Below, piece after piece: positions 1 through 49,583 of a stretch of DNA of 64,000 nucleotides (position 1 is its first letter; each line of letters begins with the position of its first letter). The notes below the pieces were generated by a model. The model worked only from the letters and a program-made list of their open reading frames with translations. It was not told where the DNA came from and did not search any database. The translations under genes and the position numbers were made by a program. The DNA comes from Zonotrichia leucophrys gambelii. Its lineage: Eukaryota > Chordata > Aves > Passeriformes > Passerellidae. The DNA lies in NCBI RefSeq assembly GCF_028769735.1, contig NC_088194.1, positions 2,116,319-2,180,318 on the forward strand, in the 5' to 3' direction.

Positions 1-120
1 AGGAGAAATTTCTCATGGAAACAAAGAATTCCCCCCGGGAGCACCGTCACCTTTGGGGCTGGGAGGGAAGGGGCCAAGCTGGAGGCAGGGCAGTGGGTAG
101 GGAAGGGCTGGGTGGGGTTG

Positions 121-1622
<1,502 letters not shown>

Positions 1623-1694
1623 CCTGGGGACAGCCTGGGGACTGCGAGGGGACACAGAGTGAGCATGGGGGGCTGGGGAGGACCCTGTGCCCAC

Positions 1695-2240
1695 CCTCCT
1701 GTGGAACTGGAACCCCCTGCACCCCCTGATTTGGGCCAGGACCCCCTGACTGGGGTCTGGGACCCCTTCCTCCCTCGATTTGGGGCCAGGACTGCCTGCA
1801 TGCCCTGCCTTGGGGCTGAGACTCCCTGTACACCCTGATTTGGGGTTGGGACATCCTCTACACTCTGCCTTGGGGCCAGGACCCCCTGTACCCCCTGACT
1901 TGGGGCTGGGACCCCTTCCTCCCTCAATTTGGGGTTGGGACCCCCTCTGCACCCTGTCTTGAGGCCAGGACCCCCTGCACACCCTGATTTGGGTCTAGGA
2001 CCCCCTGTATCCCCTGATCTAGGTCTGGGACCCCCTCCTTCCTCAATTTGGGGCTGGGACCCCCTGTACCCCCTGATTTGGGTCTGGGACCCCCTGCATC
2101 CCCTGATTGAGGTCTCGGACCCCCTCCTCCCTCAATTTGGGGCTGGGACCCCCTGTACCCCCTGATTTAGGTCTAGGACTCCCTGTACCCCCTGATCTAG
2201 GTCTGGGACCCCTTCCTCCCTCCATTTGGGGCCGGGACAC
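1695..2240. repeat. 29-30 bp minisatellite in CTSK intron 1
   Basis: About 18 diverged copies of a unit close to TTGGGGCTGGGACCCCCTGT followed by ACCCCCTGAT. The 30-bp spacing gives 10-residue repeats in chance open frames on both strands. It lies between the noncoding first exon and the ATG exon of CTSK. Confidence 0.9.
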
Positions 2241-2594
2241 CCAGCGGGCAGGGCTGGCCCGGCGCCGGCATCACATGAGCCGGCACAGCTGGTTCCCGTT
2301 ACCGCTCCGGCTCGTTCGGCAGCCCCAGGCTGGGAGGGGGAGTTTTGGGATGCGGAGGATGCGGGGGGGGGGGGATATCCCAGCCCTCCTGCCCCTCCCT
2401 GCTTCACCCACCGCCCCCCAGCCCCCCGTGATGGAGCAGGACCCGCGACACTGCCCGAGCTGGGAACCCCAGATCCGCTCCATGTACCGTGCCTCAGTTT
2501 CCCTTTTTGTCCCCCATTCCCACCGGGATCCGTTTCCCTGGGATAAAAACCCCCCAGCCCCCCCCCCGCCGGGGGACCCCTCCCCGCCGCTTAC

Positions 2595-2632
2595 CGAGCA
2601 CGGAGCCGTCGGTGGGAGCGCCGGGACGGGGC
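2595..2632 (-). other. CTSK: Probable CTSK noncoding first exon
   Basis: On the minus strand a good donor (TGCTCG|GTAAGC) ends an exon at 2595. It lies about 60 bp downstream of a TATA-like CATAAAAAG at 2664-2656. The coding exon begins with 5' UTR just above its ATG at 1622, so a noncoding leader exon is expected. The start near 2632 is inferred from TATA spacing only. Confidence 0.5.
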
Positions 2633-2655
2633 CTGCGGGAGCCGCGGCCGCTGCG

Positions 2656-2808
2656 CTTTTTATGCTCCCGGATTGAGGAAGTTTGGAGGCAGCCGGAAAA
2701 TTTTGGCAAGCGTCGGGTTTGGATGGGCTGGAGGGAAGGAGGGGACGGGGAGGGGGACGAAGGGGCTGCCCCGGCTCCACGTGATGCTGCGGGAGCGGCT
2801 GAGTCAGC
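2656..2808 (-). promoter_or_regulatory. CTSK: CTSK promoter: TATA-like box, E-box, AP-1/MARE
   Basis: Read on the minus strand towards CTSK: a palindromic GCTGAGTCAGC at 2798-2808 (AP-1 core TGAGTCA, MAF-recognition-like), then a CACGTG E-box at 2778-2783 (TCACGTGG on the minus strand, the M-box/CLEAR form), then the TATA-like ATAAAAAG at 2656-2663. MITF/TFE and AP-1 control of cathepsin K in osteoclasts is established; use of these particular sites is inferred from sequence. Confidence 0.55.
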
Positions 2809-2852
2809 GCCGGCACCGGCGCGGGGCTGTGGCGGCTCCTGACCCCGGCTGT

Positions 2853-3440
2853 CCTCCGGTCCGTCCCTGGGATGTCCTCCTGTCCGTCCCTGGGATGTCC
2901 TTCTGTCCCCAGGACCTTCTCCTTTCCCTGGGATGTCCTCCGGTCCGTCCCTGGGATGTCCTTCTGTCCGTCCCTGGGATGTCCTTCTGTCCCCGGGACC
3001 TTCTCCTGTCCGTCCCAGGGATGTCCTTCTGTCCCCGGGATGTCCCCCCACCCCAGCACCCTGCCCTGGGGACACCCTCCTGTCCCAAGGCTGCTGGCCC
3101 CAGGGACACCGTTCTTGTCCTGGCATCCCAGCTTGGGGATGTCCTGCTGCCCTAGGGACATTCTCTTGTCCCCACATCCCACCCTGAGGACATTCTGCTG
3201 CCCTGGGAGGTCACTCTCTTGTCCTGGCATCCCAGCTTGGGGATGTCCTGCTGCCTTGGGGGCATTCTCTTGTCCTTGCATCCCACCCTGGGGACATTCT
3301 GCTGCCCTGGGGGGGTCACTCTCTTGTCCCCACATCCCACCCTGGGGACATTCTGCTGCCCTGGGGGGTCACTCTCTTGTCCTTCCATCCCACCCTGGGG
3401 ACATTCTCTTCTCCTTCCATCCCACCATGTCCCCAAGCCC
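2853..3440. repeat. Compound minisatellite upstream of CTSK
   Basis: The left part (2853-3050) is a roughly 23-bp unit around GTCCCTGGGATGTCCTTCTG. The right part (3050-3440) is a longer unit of about 50-55 bp around GGGGACATTCTGCTGCCCTG with CTCTCTTGTCC. The two parts share the GGGATGTCC/GGGACATTC core, so they probably derive from one array. It starts about 45 bp beyond the AP-1/MARE site of the CTSK promoter. Confidence 0.88.
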
Positions 3441-3694
3441 TCCCCGTGTCCAAATCACACGGGGTTGAGCACCCACTTCCCTCAGGAGCAGCCGGACACG
3501 GCAGCTTGGGGACATCCTGTGCCAGCAGGCACGGAGGACAGGACCCCCCCTCTGTCCCCAGCTGTCCCCAAGCCGGGGCTGCCCCCCCGTGCCCGGTTTG
3601 GGGGTCCCTGGCAGCGGGAGGAGCTTCCTGCAGTGACTGTCACCTCATCACGTGGCACCAGAGCCACCCCAGACGTGTCACACTGGGGACAACG

Positions 3695-3718
3695 ACATCA
3701 TCATCATCATCATCATCA
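3695..3718. repeat. (CAT)n microsatellite
   Basis: About eight uninterrupted CAT triplets, followed by a short GTCACC repeat. It lies in the CTSK-ARNT intergenic region. Confidence 0.9.
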
Positions 3719-6129
3719 CTGTCACCGTCACCCTCCAGCCATGGCAACAAGGACAGACCCAGGAGGGGACAGGGGGGTGGAGCAGCACCAAGGTGGGGAT
3801 GGGTCCCTGTCACCCCTTCCCCTCCCTCACGGGGGTCCCCAAGAGAGGGGGCACCCCCTGTGAGCTCTGTGGGGACACAGAGGGGGCTGAGTCACCCCAG
3901 GGCACAACCATCCCCCGCAGCACGAGGCCCTGACGTGGCACTGAGTGACCGGGAACTGGGGACAAACGGGGACAAACTGGGACAAACTGGGGAGTACGAG
4001 GGGTTTCGGGGGGCAAAATGAGAGGAGGAGGCTTAAGGGGAGAAATTAGGAGAAAAAACAAGGAAGGAACAGGAGTTTGGGGGCCAAAACAGGGAGGGGA
4101 TGGGGATTTAGGGACATTGCTCCAAGAAAGAGGCAGAAATGACACAAAGGTTGGAAAAAGGGAAAAAATCTCTTGATGGAAAATCTCTGCTGCCCAGAAT
4201 CCACCTGGGGCTGGGACACACCTGAGGGGGTTCAGCTCCTGCCAGGACATGGAGGATAAAATTCCACCCCAGGACAAACACTGGAGTTCCCAACGAGGGG
4301 GAAAAGGGCCCAACCTGTCCCCCAAAGCCCTGGGAACCCTCTCAGCCCCTCCTCATCCTCCTTCCCAACAGATTTGACTGCTCCAGCTCCCAGGAACTGG
4401 AAAATTTGGGGGGGATACAGCCACAGGACCTGGCAGGGCTCAGGGAAATGGGAATTTTCCTCTTCCCCCTTTAAGAACAGCCCAGGATGTGATGGATGCT
4501 GGGGAGGAGGTTATTGCTGGCAACACACTCCCAGGATGTCTTCAAATGGGATGTTCCCATTTATCCATACATTTAAGATAAAATAAAAAAAAGAAACAAA
4601 AAAAACCCCAATTAAAACAAAACCTTCAAGTCTTAATTTTCCAGAGGGAAAAGGAGAGGGAAAAATAAAGCTTCCTGCTCCACTTAGAAGAGGAATCTCT
4701 CTGGGTTGGTGACACAAAGGTTTCAGATTTTAGTCAGGAATGACAGCTCTGGAATCAGAAAAAGGGGGGGGTCTCCCCATTCTTGCCCTCAACCAGCAGA
4801 GAACACTCACAACCAGCCTGGGGGTCCCAGAGCCCCCCAAACATGCAGGGAAAGGGGGGAACACCCACATTCCATTCAAAACAGAACCAGGAACACTTGG
4901 GACTCTTCCCCAGCTGCTGTTGTGCCAAATTTCCTTCCAAGTCCAACTCTGAAATTCATTTTCCTGTTGGAATTGAAGCAAGAGGGAATCAAATGGTTCT
5001 TCCAGCCCCTGAGGAGAGCAGGGTTGGCCACAAGTTTTTGTTTTTTTTGGTTTTTTTTTCACGGAAAAAGCCAGAAGATTCCAAGTCAATGTTTAAAAAT
5101 TAAAAATTTATATATATAGATATATTTATATATATAAAAAAATTTCATTCTGTTCCCTACTTTTCCAGCTCTCCTCTTACTCTTTGTCATTTGGCAACAG
5201 GATCATCCCATGGCAGGAATTCTTCTTTAAGGAGGTGAGGGAGCAAATGTAGTGAAATTACACAGTTCCTCAGCAATTCCCTGGAAAATCTCTCAAATCC
5301 AGGGATTCTCCTCCATCCAGCTCCAAAATGAGGACAAGGAACTCACCTACATGGGATAAAATTCCATGGAGCAGGTTTTATCCCAAAAGAAACCTGTTGG
5401 AACATCAAATTGTGGCAGCACAGAAACCATCAGCTGGAAAATGGATTCATCCAGAAGAAAGCTACATGGGTAATATTTTTATGGCTTGTTAATTATCCCA
5501 GGGTAACGAGGGGGGTCATGGGTCACACTGATTTCATTGCACAGTTCACAGGAGAGAGAAGATTCCAGAAAAACACAGGAATCTCCACATGGAGCACCCT
5601 GGACTGGAGACGCTGTAACAATCCTCCAAAAACAGCCAAAATTCCTCCAAAAAGGAGGAAAACACTGGCTTGGAACACGGATTCTTACTCAAGCATCTTC
5701 CAGGATTGTGTTTACAGGGATAACACTTGGAAGAGTTTCCTTCCAGTACTGAAAAATTCCAATAGTTTTGTGTTTTATAGAAAAAAAGTCACGGCAGAGA
5801 ATGAAATAAAAACAGTCAAAAGCCACCTTAAAAAGTGAGCAAGGGCTGTCTGTGATCCAGACAGGAATCCCTTCCCAAAAAAAATCCACTTGGGAGCAGC
5901 TCTGGGGCCTTCAGCTTTGTGGCACTCAGGTCCTGAAGCTTCCAGAACAATCCCACATGGAGGAGGTGCCCAAACCACCTGGTCCTCCAAGGCCATCCCT
6001 CCTCGGAGCTCTGCTTCCAGAAGGTGGGAAGGGTTCACACAGTTCCTTGAGAAAAAGACTCTGCTGTTTTTTATCCTTTACATGTGGATGCTGTCGAGAG
6101 CTTTGTGTTGTTTCCCCTAAGGCTTGTTT
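3719..6129. other. CTSK-ARNT interval, partly ARNT 3' UTR
   Basis: No convincing coding exon was found on either strand. A-rich stretches lie at 4570-4620 and a TATATA-rich stretch at 5095-5145. The part next to 6130 must contain the ARNT 3' UTR, but its end cannot be placed: the only clear minus-strand AATAAA overlaps the ARNT stop codon at 6129-6134, too early to be the sole signal. Confidence 0.5.
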
Positions 6130-26039
<19,910 letters not shown>

Positions 26040-26360
26040 GGCGGGGGTCCCGAGCCACCCCCTCCTCGCTCCGCTCCGCTGATCCAAGATGGCGGCGCAG
26101 GAAAACCTCCGCCAGCCCCACAGCCCCGCCGGCGCGGGGGCGGAGCCAGAGCCATGCCGGCTTTCTATTGGTTCAACCGGGGGGCGGAGGGAGGGACAGG
26201 GGGAGAAGCAGGGTTGCTATTGGTCCAGACGGAGAGCTGGGGGCGGGAACAAAGGGAGGGCACGGCTGGGGGCGGGACGAAATGAGCTCCCGCCCCCACT
26301 GGGAAGGAGGCGGGGCTTTTCGAGGAGGCGTGGTTATAGTGGGTGGTGTTGATGACGTCA
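26040..26360 (-). promoter_or_regulatory. ARNT: ARNT CpG-island promoter
   Basis: GC-rich, CpG-rich sequence directly upstream of the ATG at 26039. Elements: an AAGATGGCGGC motif at 26086-26096 (YY1-type, common near start sites), two CCAAT boxes on the minus strand (ATTGG at about 26165 and 26219), and a palindromic CRE TGACGTCA at about 26352-26359 followed by CACGTAAC. There is no TATA box. The 5' UTR start is not resolved. Confidence 0.7.
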
Positions 26361-27297
26361 CGTAACATTGGGATTGTAATTAGGATTAAGATTGAAATTA
26401 AATTTCGGGTTGAAACTGGGGCGAGATTGCGGTTCTAAACCACTGAAAAAATCACAGACTGCACATGTGATTTGAGTGAGAACTGGGATTGGAATTGGAA
26501 CGGGTTTTTTTTTGTCAGGACTGGGATTTGGGGCCACCAACAGGACCCTACAATTCATCCTTTACTGAAAAATCTCTGGAACACTCCTACAGCCCAGCTC
26601 TTGGGGTGTGAAAGTTTCACTGTCTTCCCAAAGTGAATGTTATTTCTCTCAGAGGGGGAAAATAAGGAAACTTGAAGGAGATTTTTCGTGTATTTTGGGT
26701 GTTCTGGGGTTTTCATGAAGCTGTCTTGCAAAATCCAAACAGGCAGCTCAGTTCAATGCATTTTCTAAGAGTTTTTTCCAGTCTATTCCAATATAAGCAA
26801 AAAACTACCTGGAAATCCTCTCACTGGCAAAGCCTTTAGATTTTGGGGATAAATCCTCCTAAATGCTTCCCAAACCACCCCAAGTCACCAGGAAGACTCA
26901 TTAAAGGACCCAGAGGCTTCTCCTGATGGGAGAAGGGGGTGCGGGGTGGGAATTTGATCCCCAGGCTTCTGTCTGAAAAGTGATGCCGGCGCATTCCTGC
27001 AGAATTCATGAAGGCCTGGAGCCAGCAGGGCCAGGACTGAGACCCTGAGCCGGCCACAGGGAGGTAAGGAAGGAGCAGAGGGGACTCAAGACCATATTTT
27101 CCCCTTTTTTTGGGTGGTTTTGACCCCTCAGCCCCATGAATCCACCCCTGTTCTGGTCCCGTAGGGATGTCATTGGGTGTTGAGCACTGGGGGACACGTG
27201 CGGGAGGATCCCTGGAGACAGGAGGGGACACCTGGAGCTGTGACAGAGATACCTGAGGGTCCCTGGAGCTGTGACAGACACACCTGAGGGTCCCTGC
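26361..27297. other. ARNT-CTXND2 intergenic interval
   Basis: No coding exon was seen between the ARNT promoter and the cortexin-domain ORF. A short tandem duplication lies at 27236-27297 (GAGCTGTGACAGA..ACCTGAGGGTCCCTG twice), immediately before the CTXND2 start. The leader exon and promoter of CTXND2 presumably lie here but were not identified. Confidence 0.5.
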
Positions 27298-27471
27298 ATG
27301 GAGACCCCCACGGTGCTGCCCACCATGGACGTGGACAAAGCCGTAGCCACGGCCTTCGTGGTGCTGCTGGGGCTCTTCCTGCTGGCCATGACCGTGCGCT
27401 GCGCCCGCCTCGTGGTGGATCCCTACAGCGCCATCCCCACCTCCACCTGGGAGGAGGAACCCATCAACTGA
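27298..27471 (+). CDS. CTXND2: Cortexin-domain single-pass membrane protein, probable CTXND2
   Basis: A 57-residue protein in one exon. MDVDKAVATAF leads into one hydrophobic segment (VVLLGLFLLAMTV), then RCARLVVDPYSAIPTSTWEE, the cortexin signature, and a short acidic end. Cortexin-type proteins are small neuronal single-pass proteins of unknown mechanism. I chose the Met of METPTVL because it matches the MEEPTPE-type start of the CTXND1 family; an in-frame Met 27 nt upstream at 27271 is possible but lies in the short tandem duplication. The name rests on position next to ARNT and SETDB1. The C-terminus resembles CTXND1 more than my recollection of human CTXND2, so the paralogue call is less sure than the family. 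Confidence 0.8.
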   Translation: METPTVLPTMDVDKAVATAFVVLLGLFLLAMTVRCARLVVDPYSAIPTSTWEEEPIN

Positions 27472-27634
27472 CCCCAAAATATCCCCCCTGGGACCCCCAA
27501 ACTCTGCAGGGTGCTCCAACGAGCCCCAGCTCCAGGAGAAGCACCCAGGCTCCCATTAACTCAGAGCTGCCTGTAGCTCCAGCACCCCTTATCCTCTGTG
27601 GGTCCCCTCTTCCTTCAGGACCCCCATTTCTCCT

Positions 27635-27835
27635 ATTGCTCCCAATTTCCCCCATTGATTCCCCATTTCCCCCATTAAATCCTCATTTATCCTATTGCTT
27701 CCCGTTTACCCTCATTGGTCCCAGTTTCCCCCATTGTGCCCCATTTCCCCCATTGATTCCCCATTTCCCCCATTCCCACCATTGCTCCCATTTCCCTCAT
27801 TACTCCCAATTTCCCCATTGCCCCCATCACTCTCC
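27635..27835. repeat. Pyrimidine-rich 20-23 bp tandem repeat
   Basis: Repeats around CCCCATTGATTCCCCATTTC and TCCCAATTTCCCCCATTG, strongly C/T rich on the plus strand, in the 3' flank of CTXND2. Frames across it encode Ser/Pro/His-rich chance peptides. Confidence 0.8.
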
Positions 27836-27839
27836 GTGT

Positions 27840-28517
27840 TTCAAACCCCTCCGAGGTGGCGGTTAAAGGATCGTTCGGGGCGGGTTCGGTAACGGCTCCA
27901 ACGGCCCCGAACAGTCCCGGGGCTCCGGGGCCGCCTCAGGAAGGATCCGCGGCCGCCTCAGGAACGAACCGCGGCTTTCCCGGCGTTCACAATTTAAACG
28001 GGGCCGACCGTTCACGGCAGCTCCCGTGGGCAGCGGTCAATTCCCCGAATTGCCGATTCTCGAGGGATTTATCCCCCGATTTCCAGAGGAATTCATTTAT
28101 TGTATTTAATTTATTCCCCAATTTCGGGGATTTCTCCTCACACCGGGTCCGCCAGGGGGCGCCAGGCGCGGGAGGCGCGCGCAGGAAGTGGCGTCACGCG
28201 GCGGCCGCGCCGGGCTCTGCTCGGTCTGCTGGGGAACGGCGGCGTAGGGTGGGGGGGCGGACGGGGCTGAGGGCAACGGGTCGTGAGGGTCTGTGAGGGG
28301 GGTCGGCGGGGCTGGGAGGGGATGGGGGGACGCGGGGGGGTGCTGAGGGGGTTGGCGGGGCTGTGAGGGGATGGGGGGGTCTGTGAGGGGATTGGGGGAT
28401 GTGAGGGGTCCGGGGGGCTGTGAGGGGACATTGGGGCAGAGGAAGGTGGGAAGGGCTCCCATGATCTCCCTCTCCAACCTCTCCTTCCTCACCTCACCTT
28501 CCTCAGGCGCAGCAGGG
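27840..28517 (+). promoter_or_regulatory. SETDB1: SETDB1 promoter and 5' UTR region (CpG island)
   Basis: CpG-rich from about 27850, densest at 28140-28260. It contains an ETS-type AGGAAGTG at about 28183 followed by GCGTCACGCGGC (CRE half-site). There is no TATA box. The first coding exon has a clear acceptor (TTCCTCAG| at 28506), so a noncoding first exon must lie upstream, probably near 28.2 kb; its donor was not settled. A G-rich tandem run (GTGAGGGGATGGGGGG type) fills 28280-28430. Confidence 0.6.
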
Positions 28518-47374
<18,857 letters not shown>

Positions 47375-47852
47375 GCTCCCCCTTCCCCGGGGCTGCTGCT
47401 CCCTTTCCCTCAGTGAGGGCAAAGTTTTCTTCTCCACAAGTTCTCAGTTCTCCCTTTTCTCAGCTGGAAAATCACAGATGGACACAGAGCAGGAGTGGGC
47501 TCAGGTTGTGCTGGGGGTGATTTCCACCCGCTGGGTTTTTCCCACTTTCCTGAGGTTCCAGTTATCCCACGAGACAATTCCCTTCAAGGAATGAGCTTTT
47601 CTTGCTCTCTTGTATCTTTTCCACCAAATTTAAGGCACAAAGGTCATTTTTCCAGCAGCGAGCACTTGCCCAGTATTCTCAGGAAGTGCTTCCCAGTTGG
47701 GACTGAGGCCTTAAAGTGGGAGGGAGGATGGTGGAAAGAATCCTTGGAAAACTGGACCAATGAGGATTTATAGAATCCAAGGGAAAAAAGACAAAAAGTA
47801 AGTATCTGTCTTCATCTGTGAGCTGTAAAGAATCTTTTCGTTGCTAAAAAGC

Positions 47853-47858
47853 AATAAA
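47853..47858 (+). terminator. SETDB1: SETDB1 polyadenylation signal
   Basis: Canonical AATAAA 479 bp after the SETDB1 stop, followed by a GT-rich stretch (GTGGGGTTTTTTT). First clear signal downstream, so the likely 3' end is near 47875. Confidence 0.75.
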
Positions 47859-48104
47859 AGTGGGGTTTTTTTCTATTAAAAACAACCTGTCCTGATCTCA
47901 AGACACAGAAAAACGAAAAAGCAGAGTTGAACCTCTGCCATCATCCCTGTTCCTGTGGGGTTTGCAGGAAAAACGCCAGAGGTGGATGGGCCCAGGCAAA
48001 GGGAGAAGGAGCTCCCACATTCTCACCTTTCCTTCACCTTTCCTCAGAACAAACACTCCCTAAACCCTTCCAGTGGGGAAAATGACAGAGGAAGGGGTTG
48101 GGGT

Positions 48105-48238
48105 TTTATTGAGGAAGGAGATCTGGTCCTGTCTCCATCTCCAGCCCTCCCAGAACGTCACAGGGAGCCCCAGACTGGCTTTGGGTACCCGGGCACAGGA
48201 GGGAGGGAATGGCACCAATTCCAGGCTTGGGTTTTATT
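48105..48238 (-). terminator. CERS2: Candidate CERS2 polyadenylation signals
   Basis: Minus-strand AATAAA occurs at 48233-48238 and 48105-48110; further ones are at 48768-48773 and 48728-48733, next to AT-rich sequence. The CERS2 stop is at 49584, so a 3' UTR of about 0.8-1.5 kb is implied depending on which is used. If the distal ones are used, SETDB1 and CERS2 transcripts end about 230 bp apart. Confidence 0.45.
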
Positions 48239-49583
48239 GTTTGGGGAGGGAAGGCACCAGGGCAGATCCAGAGAGTTCCAAAAACCACCCCGAGAATTGG
48301 ATGAAAGAGCTGAAAGTTTGACAAAGTGAGATCAAATCTCACATTATTGACGTGGAAAAACCCAATCTGGGAGGTGGTGGAGCTGATTCCAACCATCCCT
48401 GCACAAGGGAGGCTTGTTGGGGTTTTTTTTTCTGCTAAATAACCTTTTTCTTTTTTCTTTGTAAAATAAAACCTTTCTGGGGCCTCCTGGAGCTCCAGTT
48501 CTATCCTGAGAGTCCACCTGAATGGAGGCTTTGTCATCCCAGGGAACCCAAACCCACACTCCAGACTTGGAGAACTTTTAGGAGGAAAAAACCCCATAAA
48601 AACCATCAAAATCCTCAACTCTGCCTATTTTTAGCACTGCCTAAAGGATCTATGCCAAAATAACCCCCCCACCCCAGGGACACAGAATATGCCCAAATCC
48701 TGTAATTTTTTTTTTTTTTTACCCAAGTTTATTAGTTTTTTTAACTTTTAATATATTTAACCTCTTATTTATTAAAAAAAAAAAACCAAAAAAAACAAGA
48801 ACAACAAAACACGTTTTGGTCTGACATTGGTTAATGGTCCTTTTCCCCCCCCCACCCCTCCGTGCTGGGAGGTCTCACAGCATCCCAAAGGATGCAGGAG
48901 ACAGAGCCAAGCCTGGCTCCTCCTGTCTTCCAAATAAATAGAAAGGAAGGAAAAAAAAAAAAAAAAGGAAAAAATCAAGTTGGAAATTTGTCCTGTTACA
49001 GCTGGGAGAGGCCACGGAGAGGGAGAGACTCAAAAATCCATTTACCGAAGAGAAATGAGAGGATTAAACTCTGTGAGACACAAGGAGTGACTCAAGCCCG
49101 CAGCTTCCTTCCCCCAAGTACTTCCATAGTGTCATCCCATCATTTAGGCACTGAAACACCCAGGAATTCCCTGCTCCTCCCTCCCAGGTCGGTGGAGCAG
49201 GGGCTGAGCCGGCTTTTCCAGCTCAGGGAAAGGGGAATTATCCCCCCTTCCCCCGGTGAAGGAATGGTTGGGAAAATTGGAATAACACGGAGCCCGGCAA
49301 GGGGCTGGGGCCGAGCTCTTTGGCCAGAGCCAAGCCAGGGGCTGCGGGGCGGGGAGGAACCGCCCCGAGGGATGGATGGAGCCGCCCCGAGGGGTCCCCG
49401 CCTGGCCGGGAGCCGCAGTGGATTAAGGCAGCAGGTGAGAGGTGGAAGGGCACCAGCGGTGAGTGTGAGGCAGAGCTGCGGCCCCGCTCCGGAGCAGGGC
49501 GGGCGCTCCGGGCTCCCGGTGCGGAGCGGCCGGAGGGGCCGGGCCGGTGGCAGGAGGTGGCAGCTCTCGGGTCCGGGGCGCTC
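48239..49583 (-). other. CERS2: CERS2 3' UTR / tail-to-tail interval
   Basis: No coding exon was seen on either strand. It contains poly(T)/poly(A) runs at 48706-48790 and 48950-48966. The several hundred bases next to 49583 are GC-rich and open in antisense; I regard that as composition, not a gene. Confidence 0.5.
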
